A stretch of 64,000 nt of DNA from Adiantum capillus-veneris (lineage: Eukaryota > Streptophyta > Polypodiopsida > Polypodiales > Pteridaceae): positions 54,622,647 to 54,686,646 of the forward strand of contig CM043942.1 of the NCBI GenBank assembly GCA_014529385.2, written 5' to 3'. Positions within the stretch are counted from its first letter, which is position 1; each line of letters starts with the position of its first letter. This document shows, piece by piece, positions 1 to 9,024 of the stretch. Both the position numbers and the translations under genes were made by a program. The notes under the pieces are model-generated. The model was not told the DNA's origin. It made no database searches and saw only the letters and a program-made list of their open reading frames with translations.

Positions 1-508
1 TATAAGGTACAATAAGTAGATATGTTAGTTAATTAGTTGTTGTAGTACTGTAACAATAGCTTTGTTAGTTGCAAATAGGTAGGTTAGGTGTGTGTGTGCT
101 CGCGCACGCAGCACGGCCGCGACGACCTTATCAAAAAATAAAATAAAATAATAAAATAATAAATTTTTAAAAAAATATAGGAACGAGATCGGGAACATTT
201 CCTAAGCCCAAGCGCAAGCCCACACTCAGGCTCAGGCTCAGGTCTCAGTCACCCTTTGAAATTACTTATTTTAGCCTCATGCCTAAGTAAAATTCAACCC
301 ATTTGAGGACCTTCGAAGCTTCGGGTGACCAAACGCTGTGCTGTAAAGCACAGCAAAACTCTCTGAGCGATACGCTCGTTTTGAGCTATCACACGCTCTA
401 ATTCAAAAACCGATCGTAAAGAGATATTATAAAACATCAAAAAACAAGTGAAAATGGAGTGCAAAACGCCCAAAAAATCAAACGGTTAACCTTCGAGGGT
501 ATTCGCCG
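1..508. other. Unassigned sequence, no gene seen
   Basis: I see no supported gene in this stretch. It holds a short GT/GC run near 90-115, an A/T-rich tract (about 130-180) and a short imperfect run of CAGGCTCAG-type repeats around 220-240. No splice sites or long open frame could be tied to a protein family. Confidence 0.4.
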
Positions 509-874
509 ATGCTTGTAGGGTGGCAAAGGCACATGCATCTGCGCTCTAGTCGTGTTCTAAAATCCAAGCAACTAGCGAGCATTTTGAATTATGGGAGTTC
601 TCAATACCCACCTACCTTAGGTTCCGGGCCCTCAACGAGAACCCAAGGTAGCACCAAGAAGGACCCGCATATTGCGTATAGTGACTCTTCCTCTCACTTA
701 TACGACATCATGGAGGGTTACCCAATGCCTAATCCTGATAGCTCAATCCAAGACATGTATGCCATGGGCCCACGGTCCCTGCCAAACATGCTTACCCGCT
801 TGAAGGAAACCTTTAGTAGAGCCACTCGTTTTGAATATGGAGCTAACGATGTAAATGAGGGGGGTGGGGAGTAA
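509..874 (+). CDS. Unrecognised 121-residue open frame
   Basis: An open frame of 121 codons from an ATG at 509 to TAA at 872-874. I do not recognise the product. The composition is mixed and not simple-sequence: it is rich in Ser, Pro and Tyr in the middle and ends in an acidic, glycine-rich tail. There is no signal peptide, membrane segment or obvious motif. It could be an exon fragment of a host gene, a piece of a decayed transposon or a chance frame. No supporting splice sites were identified. Confidence that it is a real gene is low. Confidence 0.15.
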   Translation: MLVGWQRHMHLRSSRVLKSKQLASILNYGSSQYPPTLGSGPSTRTQGSTKKDPHIAYSDSSSHLYDIMEGYPMPNPDSSIQDMYAMGPRSLPNMLTRLKETFSRATRFEYGANDVNEGGGE

Positions 875-2109
875 ATTCGCCATTCATGACCAACGTAGAC
901 CCCACGTTGTTATACCATGGCACGTACATAGTGTGAAACAAAACATTCACCTCACTCTTGATACTTCTCGATGTATGCAAATAAAAGCAATCATGTACAT
1001 ATTGTGATATATGTTGAAGCGTCTACTGCGGTCATTATCATGTACATATCTATACGGGGAGTTGTGGCCCTGGATGTGACGCATTTGCATGCTTTTCCAC
1101 TTGATAAGATGCTTAATTTGGTTTTACAATGTATATATTCCAAGCGTTTCATGGTGGCACACTCATCTCGCCTATAAAGATTGATGCGGGTAAAAATTGC
1201 CAAAAATAGCAGCTAACAGGCGTCGTAGCAAAATTGCATCGAAAGTGACCCAAAATGGTATATTGATGGAAAATGATGCTTTTTATGCTTATGCAAGTGA
1301 TCCCACAAATTTAGGGATTTTTCTGACTCCGTTTGGGATTTTTCGCATGAAAAATGACCTTTTTTGGGTAAAAAATGAGCTAAAAATGGCTTAGTTTTGG
1401 ACTAAAATGGAAAAATGGCCTAAAAATTGACACATCAGATGAAAATTCCGTGGGGAAGAGAGAGAGAGAGGGCTTCTTTTTACAGAGAAAAAACCATCAA
1501 TTTTTCTCTACTGTGTAATAGCTTCCATGGTTGCCCAATCTATGTGTGTTGCAGTCCCGTCTCTTCGCAATCTTGTAACTGAGCTTGTGAGGGAGTGAAT
1601 TAGGGTTTCCCCTTATCAAAATGGTGTTTGGGCTTCAATATAGAAGCTCTTAAATCTCTTCAAAATCAAAACATGGTCACCAAGAAGGTGGAAGCTTGAG
1701 AATTCCTTTCAACTATTTGATACTACGACTATGTAATTGGGGGCGAGGCTACATGATACCATGAAAGAGGTTTGGGTTTTGATTGGGAATTGTGCTTGTA
1801 TGAGCATTGAGGTTTCATGGTTGAAACATTAATGTTTTGGAATGGTCTTTTATGTGATATTGAAATGTGATTTGGAATGAATCCCTCTCATCATCCTCTC
1901 GACTACGAAAACAAGCAATTTTCAAGCACGATAGGAAGAGGGTTTGTGACTTTGCTATCACAAACGTTCTTAGATTCTCTGTCACCCTTATAAAAGAGGG
2001 TTGGTGATTCTCCACAAACGCTTTCTTGCAAAGGGTTTGTGACTCTCATCATGAACTCTCACAGTCAGAGGTTCTGCACCTTCCCTGCTAGACCACACAC
2101 TTTCTGACA
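875..2109. other. Unassigned region; its end may be a decayed LTR
   Basis: No convincing gene. Around 1320-1430 there is a run of A-rich, imperfectly repeated phrases of the type AAAAATGNNCTAAAAATGG. A short GA run lies at 1457-1470. The last few hundred bases lead directly into a possible primer-binding site (2114-2130) and a gag-like remnant. They may therefore be the LTR of a decayed retrotransposon, with a possible terminal CA at 2108-2109, but no second LTR is visible to confirm this. Confidence 0.3.
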
Positions 2110-2113
2110 TTTC

Positions 2114-2130
2114 TGGTGAACCCGACGCGA
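2114..2130 (+). promoter_or_regulatory. Candidate primer-binding site of a decayed LTR element
   Basis: The sequence TGGTGAACCCGACGCGA begins with TGG and is followed by a C/G-rich stretch, as expected for a site complementary to a tRNA 3' end. It lies 4 bp after a possible LTR terminus (...TGACA) and 60 bp before the gag-like start codon at 2191. Position and context support a PBS, but the tRNA was not identified. Confidence 0.35.
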
Positions 2131-2190
2131 AGCAACTAGGTTGGGGTTCAAATACTTGTTTTGAAAGGTTAATTACAAATAATTAAAGCT

Positions 2191-3400
2191 ATGGATCAAC
2201 AAGAGGAACAAGGCATGAGTTTTGATCAAGGCACAATGCAAATGTTTCAAGCATTCGCCATGTTTATGCAACAACAACAGGCTGTAGAAAGAAGGGAGGT
2301 GTCAGCAACCAAAGCCCTTCAAGCTATTGTGAACAAAATGGACAAATGATGTCACAAAGTTTCTTCGTGGTTATGTAAAGGAGATGGAGCTACAACGAGT
2401 TCCAGAGGTGGACATGATTCGTAGTTTTGAGCTTGTTGTGGTCCCCGAGATTAGAGACCATGTAAGGGGAATCAGGGAGGAGCGTGGAGAAGGTTGGGAG
2501 CAATTCAAATTAGCCCTAAAAGAGGAATACTTCATGGAGGACTCTGAAAGGTTACAAAAAGGACTTCTTGGAATGGGTTGCAAAGCCAAGAGAAGGACTT
2601 TTCCATCACCGAACTGTTGAGAGTTTGAGTGACGCTATGCTCAACTGTCAGGAACAGAGCAGGCTACTTTGGATAGTGAAAAGACCGAATTGTTCCTTCA
2701 AGTGTAGGTCATGAGCTCCAAGAAAAGCTAGAGCTACTCTTGAAGATAAGAATACAGAACAGGGTCTAAAGGCTGAGTGGAAAGAGGTTGAAGACGTAGT
2801 CTCATTCCTTGCTAAGAGACAACGTCGTAGGGACAAGATGGTGGTGAATGGTACTACCTCTCCTCCTAGCACGTCAAAGATTCCACCAAAGCCTACTACT
2901 GTAAGTCCAAAAGGTGATAATTCAATGCTTGATGAGCTTGTTAAGGGCATGCAAGAAATGAAGTTAAAAGCTAACAAGGCTTGAAGAAAAAGGACAACCT
3001 GCTGTTCTGCAGGACAAAAATCCCAAAGCAAAGAAGGATTTGTGCACAGATACATATGGTGTGATGGCACGGACCATGGAGAAGGGATTGTGATAGCTTT
3101 AGTGATGCCTTAAAAAGAGATCTTGTGTTTTTTTAAGGATGGCAAGATCCATCTGCGGGAGATAGGTACGCCGTTAGGAACTAACTTTGGAAAAGGAGGT
3201 ATGCGGAAGTTAGTGGAGGATATGGCAACTAGTCATGCTATTTTTGCAGTGGAGGCTGCTACCTATGGGGTAAAGATAGAGCTAATTCCAAAGAAAGTGC
3301 TAAAGTAAACTCCAGATGATTTTGAGGAGGTTGACAACTTGGGGCCATATACAGTAGCCTCAGCACTACAACATAACATCAAGATATCGACGCAGTATAT
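2191..3400 (+). pseudogene. Decayed gag-like gene of a plant LTR retrotransposon
   Basis: A start codon at 2191 opens a Gln/Met-rich N-terminus that stops at TGA 2347-2349 after 52 codons. A second frame (about 2351-2620) reads like a plant retrotransposon gag core, with phrases such as ELVVVPEIRDHVRGI and GWEQFKLALKEEY. Further on, around 3040-3090, a CCHC-like knuckle remains as W-C-x4-H-x4-C, but the position of its first Cys reads Tyr and a frameshift is needed to reach the last Cys. Downstream (3123-3308) comes a block with NFGKGGMRKLVE and ATYGVKI, which I associate with gag/protease-side regions of plant elements. At least three breaks make it non-functional. Assignment to a retrotransposon is fairly secure; the superfamily is inferred. 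Confidence 0.5.
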
Positions 3401-3560
3401 ATCGACGGCCGTACCTTTCCACGCGGTTATCGACGTACTTGCAGCCCGTCGATATATGCGTCGGAATATCCATCGATATGCGCGTGGAAATACACGTGGC
3501 AAGGCATACTTTACACGGGTATATTGACGGATATTACCACGAGTATATCGACGCAAAAAA
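3380..3560. repeat. Cluster of TATATCGACG-type direct and inverted motifs
   Basis: Within about 180 bp the motif TATATCGACG and its reverse complement occur several times with small changes: near 3383-3395, 3397-3406, 3428-3434, 3448-3463, 3472-3480, 3521-3530 and 3545-3553. Such clusters of short inverted motifs are typical of transposon ends or of satellite-like promoters. No flanking target duplication was found, so the nature of the cluster is open. Confidence 0.35.
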
Positions 3561-3725
3561 TTGGGGAAAAAATGGAAATCCGCGCGCAGGCGGCCATTTT
3601 CGCCTGCGACGCGCTCAGATCTCTTGGCAAAACCTGCTGCGCAGGTATTATGAAACTCCCCCCCCCCAACCCCTCTCTCTCTCTCTATCTACATCATGTG
3701 TGTGCGTGTGTGTCTGTAGGAAAGG

Positions 3726-3735
3726 GAGAGAGAGA

Positions 3736-3807
<72 letters not shown>

Positions 3808-3820
3808 TAGATAGATAGAT
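3726..3820. repeat. (GA)n followed by (GATA)n microsatellite
   Basis: A nearly pure GA array runs from 3726 to about 3803 and passes into four to five GATA units ending at 3820. The 3' end of a minus-strand LINE begins at the next base. On the LINE strand the array reads (TATC)n(TC)n directly after the element's terminal ATAATAAA. Confidence 0.9.
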
Positions 3821-3850
3821 TTATTATCGTCCTTGGAGGTCAAATATGAC

Positions 3851-6800
3851 CTATGGGACCAAAGTTACATGTGATGTAGTATGTGTATGGCTGATGAGTG
3901 ACTCTCGATGCTCCAAAATTGTAGTGATGAGAGTCGCAATGGAGAGCCCACACTTTGGCTGGGAGAGGAAAGTGTGTAGGTCTAAGTTATGGCTGAAAAT
4001 GTGAGAGAAGCAAGTTCGGATGTGATCAAAAGTTGAGCACTCTAGTAGTGTGTGGTACTCAGACTCTCGAACTTGCAGTGAGCATAATGTGCACAATCGA
4101 TTTGACTCTTCTCCATTGCCCCAACGCCCTATCTCGCATCGAAGGAAATGGGAGCTAAGCCGAATTGCTGCGATAGTGCGTATCGCGGACAAGGGAATAG
4201 GCTCAAGCATGTAAGTGTGAGTACGGTTTCCTCTCTCAGCGAAGAACATGGTTTTGTAGTTGGGGGCAATATAGGTGGTGTAATGTATGAAGCGTGACCC
4301 ACCGGATTTCCCAAGCCGTAATACATTGGCGTTGTAGAAAAGCTTCATTCACTTGAGAGTCAATTGAAGCATCATGTAGCAAGTGTAATGCATCCCATCT
4401 CCCAAACCACTTCTTTATGTCTTGCATCCATCCCGTGCTCAAGATCTTGCTTTTATGCGTCTTTTGAACTTTTTTGCTTGCTTCCCATGCAATTGTAGGA
4501 AGTCGATGTGAGGGGTTTTGACGCATCTTTATCATGTACTCCACAACCCTTTCCATGCCCATAACCTCAATTGGAAGATCCCGACTCAAGAAGTAAGAGC
4601 ATATATGGTGTTTGTGTCTTAACTTGGAGAAAGTTTGTAAGAAAACGCTTTTGGACATTCTCAAACTCTTTCCAAGTAGACTTTGAGATGCTCCCGCCCC
4701 ACACTTCAACTCCATAAAGAAGAACCGGTGTCACCAATGCATCAAAAAGATACTTCTTGAGAACCCAACACTTGATGTTTCCCGCATTACACATGTTCTC
4801 AAATGCATAATATGCTCTCTTTCCCGCTTCCAAACGACGCATAGCACATTCATGCCACTTGTGATTGGATGGAACCTCAAGGCCAAGGTACTTAAAGCTC
4901 TCAACAACTTCAAGTGTCTCGTTGTTGTACACAATGCATGGCTTCTCCTTATGGTTGGTTTTCACAAGCATAACCTTTGTTTTGGATTCATTTACAATCA
5001 GCCCACTATGCAAGCAAAAGTTCTCAAGGACAACCATAAGCTTTTGTGCATCTTCTAAAGTGTGTGCTAGAAGCACTACATCATCCGCATACAACAAAAG
5101 CATGATTACCGCATTGCAAATAGTGACCTCTTCAATGCCTTCTTCTTGCATAAAGTCAAGTACCATTTGTTCCAATTGATCGATACATAGACCAAAGAGA
5201 GTTGGTGACAATGGACATCCTTGTTTAACCCCAATAGTGCTTACAAAAATTTCTGAAATTTCTCTTCCCATGCGCAATTGACAAATCACCTTCTCATAGA
5301 TTCGAGAAACCGCAAGCATAAACTCACTTGGCACTTGGAGTTCTTCCATCCTTCTCCACAAATTGTTACGTGGAATCATATCAAAGGCTTTCTTAAAGTC
5401 CACAAAACAACAATACAATCGCTTGCCTTTCAACCGACTTTCCTCCATGAGAACACGAAGAGTGACAAGATGATCAATGGTGCTATGGCATCGACGAAAA
5501 CCCGCTTGTCCCTTTGCACGCTTGTCATTCTCTTCAGCCCAATCACTCAATTTCATCTCCATTATGCACCCAAACAACTTTGCCATAAGAGACCCAATCA
5601 TTATAGTCCGGTAGTTGCTTACATTCTTTACATCCCCTCCTTTATGCAAAGGCTTAACCCAATTAGTACTCCAATCATAAGGCATACCATGTTGAAGTGC
5701 AAGGTTGAACATATCACACATCCACTCATGGGTAAAATCTCCCGTCCATTTGATCATCTCCGGCTTGATACCTTGAAGATCTCCCGCTTTGCGAGTGGCC
5801 AACTTTTCAAGCCCACCGCATACATCCTCAATAGTAAAAAAAGACGGCATACATGGGAGTGAACCATAAAATGGCATTTTTTCAGTATTTTCTTGCTCAT
5901 ATAATTGCCTACAATGTGTGTACATATCCACTAGACTCAAGTTACCAAAATTCTCAACCCGCTTGCCTCTCAAGTTTCTCCAAAATCTTCCACATGCATG
6001 TGCCTTTTCTTGGACTTGAAATTCTTGTTGCTTTACTTCCCATCTTCTTCTCTTCTTTTGAATCAATGCCTTGTATGTACGCAAATGACTTTGATAGTTG
6101 TCTTTGTCCATAGTTGCATCAAGCTTTATCAAGGACTTTCGAGCATCTTGACATTCTTTATCAAACCACCTTTTGCGTGATCTATCTTTGTGGATACCAT
6201 GGAGATGCTTTATGGCAAAGCATTCTTCCGCACAAGAACAAATAGCTTTCTTGAAAGCTTCCCATTTAGTTTCCAATGGTGCATCACATTGAAGCTTTGT
6301 CATCCATAATTTTTGCTCAACCATTTCAATGTACATTGGTGCCCGTTTGAAATCCATACATAGTGATAACTTCTCTTTCCTTTGGTTGAGATTATCATGC
6401 TTAGTTGCTTCTCCACATGAAAGGTCAATACATAAGGTGCGATGGTCGGATTCCGGGGTCCATTGACCAAACATAAAACTCTTTATGCGATACATGATGG
6501 CTTCAGAGAGTAGCATATAGTCAATCACACTATCCCCATTATGTCTTCTACATGTAAATCCATTGGTTCCACTCCACAAAGATACACCATTGGCAATGAG
6601 CATACCCGTGCTATTACACATGTGTAAAAGTAACTTTCCATAGTGATCCGGCTCTTTCTCATCCATTGAAGTACGATCATACAAGTGAACTTCCTCCAAC
6701 TCCCTTGAGATGTATGGCATATCAAATTGTTGAGTATCATGTTGCAATGTTTTTGTGCGAGCATTCATATCCCCAAATACAATAACATCACCTTCACCTT

Positions 6801-7245
6801 TGAAATAAGCAATGTCCTCTTCCAAATCAGAAAATGGTTGATCTCTATCCATGCAAGCATAAAAGGGAGAATCATGATGAGGAATGTAGCAACCGGCTAC
6901 AAAAATGGGTGCTCTTTTTGGTGTCATAATTTTCAGCCATACATAACGTTTGTACTTGTCATCTTTCACAATTGATACAAAATCTTCCAATCCTTTCTTA
7001 ACCATACATGCTAACCCTCCTTGTCCTCTTCGTTGCTTGAGATTCTTTGACCACATCAATGAATGTACATTGTAATCCTCCAAGCCGTTAATCCTTTGTG
7101 TATCATGCTCCCAAGTTTCAACAAGAAGTACAACATCGGCTTTGCTTGTTAGTTCATCAATGCCAACCCCCGCATTCCATGGGTATCCATTACAATTCCA
7201 AAAGCATATTTTCAATTGTAACTCGGTCTCATAGGTCACGCATCC
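3851..7245 (-). pseudogene. LINE ORF2: APE-type endonuclease and reverse transcriptase, frameshifted
   Basis: The main open part (7239 to 4567, 890 codons) starts with an AP-endonuclease-like domain: WNCNG at residues 14-18, ETWE at 41-44, GDMNA at 156-160 and SDHR at 264-267. The reverse transcriptase follows: FVDFKKAFD at 612-620, GVKQGCPLSP at 670-679 and YADD at 717-720. There is no RNase H. A 2-bp deletion near 4578 ends this frame. The continuing C-terminus, read in the related copy at 9053, holds a C-x2-C-x9-H-x4-C finger. A second 2-bp deletion lies near 4309. The frame has no ATG near its start: it opens at 7245, codon 7239-7237 is GTG overlapping the ORF1 stop, and the first in-frame ATG is at residue 62, inside the endonuclease. 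Its role is target-primed reverse transcription in the nucleus. Confidence 0.88.
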
Positions 7246-8195
7246 CTATTTGCTTGAGAGACTTGCCTCCTCCTTGGGCACATTTTCTTCATGAGAGATC
7301 TCCTTGTTTTTATTATTCTTTTCTCATATGCCTTGCGACGCATATTTTGTTGCTTAATAGTGCGATCTTCACATACAAAACATTTTGTATCCCTCAAATA
7401 GATCCAACTATTATCAAGGATAATCTTTCGCTTGGTCTCATCCGGCATGGTGCATACAATTGGCCGTTCTCCCGAGCGAGGAGCTCCTTGCTTCCCCACT
7501 CTATGTGCTCCATATACCATAACTCCGGACATGCCAAAGTGGGTTTTGAAGAAATCTTCAATAACAATGGCAAGAGAAGGAGGTGTCTCTAACTTCTCTT
7601 CGGGAATTCCACGAATAACAATGTTCTTGGAACGTCGCTCCCGTTCCTTCAACTCCTCCACATCCACATTCTCAACATTCTTTGTTTGAACCATAGCTTG
7701 CATGAGTGAGGAATTAGAAACCACATTGCTACCACATACATCAGCCCAAGACTTGTTTGTGCATACATTTTTCATGTCGCATACATCCCGGCTCATAGTG
7801 TCAAATTTCTCCTCTTTCAATACATGGTCATGCTCTACTTTGCTCATCCGCTCCTTCAAAGCATTCAAGTCCTCAAGAGAGCGTTTACATTCCTTGACTT
7901 CCTCTTCAAGTTGCATCAAACGTGTTGTTTGCATCTCAAGTGTCCTCTTGAGATTCTCATTCTCAACCACAAGTACCCTTAGTGTGCCATTCTCCATTGC
8001 AAGTGCTCGTAAGTCTTCGCCTTGTTTGTTTACGGTCTCTTGCAATGATACCAAGTACGCCATGATCATGGTTTCCGATGTCGTTGGTTGGGTGGTTGTG
8101 TTTCTATCTCCATACTTAGGAGATTTTGGATCATTTTCCACAATGGTTGTGGACCTTGTTGAAGAAGAAGAACCCTTGCGAGTGCCGGAAGACAT
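7236..8195 (-). CDS. LINE ORF1: coiled-coil nucleic-acid-binding protein
   Basis: An intact frame of 319 residues with a normal ATG. The N-terminus is Ser/Thr-rich. Residues about 48-135 form a heptad-rich coiled coil, likely for trimerisation. Residues about 189-265 resemble the RRM of L1 ORF1 proteins, opening with NIVIRGIPEE at 191-200. The C-terminus is basic (RRKAYEKR, RPRRR-like). This coiled coil-RRM-basic layout recalls the Transposase_22 type of L1 ORF1p rather than the RRM plus CCHC-knuckle form usual in flowering-plant L1 elements; that comparison is from memory. The protein should coat the LINE RNA as a particle. The stop TGA (7238-7236) overlaps the first codons of ORF2. Confidence 0.8.
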   Translation of the reverse strand: MSSGTRKGSSSSTRSTTIVENDPKSPKYGDRNTTTQPTTSETMIMAYLVSLQETVNKQGEDLRALAMENGTLRVLVVENENLKRTLEMQTTRLMQLEEEVKECKRSLEDLNALKERMSKVEHDHVLKEEKFDTMSRDVCDMKNVCTNKSWADVCGSNVVSNSSLMQAMVQTKNVENVDVEELKERERRSKNIVIRGIPEEKLETPPSLAIVIEDFFKTHFGMSGVMVYGAHRVGKQGAPRSGERPIVCTMPDETKRKIILDNSWIYLRDTKCFVCEDRTIKQQNMRRKAYEKRIIKTRRSLMKKMCPRRRQVSQANRDA

Positions 8196-8420
8196 TGTAT
8201 GTAAAATAGGAGATGAGAATCAATTTTGTTGAACCTGTTCACTTCGGAAATGCTGCTACAGAAACGCCTTCCATAACTCTGAAAATTTCTGTCTTTACAT
8301 CAATGCGTAGAGGACTTCGTGCTCTTCGATTGAGGCTATAGATCACCCAAATCGGAGTTCGGATGAAGAAGTTATGATCAAAAGAGTGGACTGCTGTCTA
8401 CTAGGTCAAAAAACGGCTGC

Positions 8421-8423
<3 letters not shown>
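8196..8423 (-). promoter_or_regulatory. LINE 5' untranslated region
   Basis: The 228 bp between the ORF1 start and the (GA)n array belong to the LINE leader and presumably hold its internal promoter. No motif stands out to me. The boundary is placed where the microsatellite begins (8424). Confidence 0.5.

Positions 8424-8477
<54 letters not shown>
8424..8477. repeat. (GA)27 microsatellite between LINE copies
   Basis: A pure GA array of 54 bp. It bounds the 5' end of LINE copy 1 on one side and the A/T-rich tail of a diverged LINE 3' fragment on the other. Confidence 0.9.
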
Positions 8478-8480
<3 letters not shown>

Positions 8481-8937
8481 TATGCGTAGGAAATAAAATT
8501 AAAGAAAGAGAAATTAAAGAGATAAATGAAATGAAATTTTATATTAACGTCTTCAAAAGGCCAAAGTGACCTATGCGACCAGAAAGTTACAATATGGTGG
8601 ATCTGATACAAAGTCAGTGTAACAAGATGACCAAATGACAAAATAAAATATTATGGAATCCTAAACTACTGGGTGTGGACTAAGCAGTTAAAACAACTAG
8701 CTGGGATAGGTAGATTATAGGAGATCTAGCATCGGTCGCTGGTGGATCTCATCAATCTCCTCCATGGTCAGTAGTTTGACTGGGCGTTGTGCATGTCGAG
8801 CCAAAGTGACCTGGATCCTCTGATGCAGCCTCTGTCAATGTTGTGTAGTCCTCCGCAGTCGTGGGCATTGGATCTCCCTAGCTCAGTCGCTCGTTCGATC
8901 AGTATGCATCTGGTGTAAAGCGACGAGCTCTGTTGTG

Positions 8938-8940
<3 letters not shown>
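8478..8940 (-). mobile_element. 3' fragment of a diverged LINE relative
   Basis: On the minus strand this fragment contains GTAACTTTCTGGTCGCATAG and then AGGTCACTTTGGCC, matching the 3' tail of LINE copy 1 (GTAACTTTGGTCCCATAG...) with substitutions. The hairpin is kept as GGTCA/TGGCC, with one G-U pair. The element end is near 8534 and is followed by an A/T-rich stretch (8478-8533) and (TC)n. An open frame on the minus strand ends with a stop at 8717-8715 and may be the C-terminus of its ORF2. The other boundary is the GA array at 8941. It is thus a third LINE end in the same orientation, also framed by (GA)n on both sides. Confidence 0.6.

Positions 8941-9020
<80 letters not shown>
8941..9020. 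repeat. (GA)40 microsatellite
   Basis: A pure 80-bp GA array. LINE copy 2 begins (3' end) at 9021 with TTTTATTATC on the plus strand. The upstream side is the truncated relative. Confidence 0.9.

Positions 9021-9024
<4 letters not shown>

Larger units (their letters stand above)
3821..8423 (-). mobile_element. Nearly full-length two-ORF LINE retrotransposon, copy 1
   Basis: A minus-strand non-LTR retrotransposon of about 4.6 kb. It has a 5' untranslated region (8196-8423), ORF1 (7236-8195), ORF2 (endonuclease plus reverse transcriptase, to about 3851) and a short 3' tail ending ATAATAAA at 3821. There is no poly(A). Both ends abut microsatellites, (GA)54 at 8424-8477 and (GA)n(GATA)n at 3726-3820. 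The 3' tail contains the hairpin GGTCA-TATT-TGACC on the element strand (4-nt loop), 31-44 bp from the end. Copy 2 at 9021-10683 is nearly identical over its length, so mobilisation was recent. Two 2-bp deletions (near 4578 and 4309) disable ORF2. Confidence 0.85.

Noticed and set aside
3733-3815. Open frames encoding long Arg-Glu or Ser-Leu runs in GA/CT arrays
   Set aside because: They are translations of microsatellites with no supporting start context or conserved flank.
4852-8232. Plus-strand open frames of up to 194 codons across the LINE
   Set aside because: They are antisense shadows of ORF1 and ORF2, whose motifs are clear on the minus strand.
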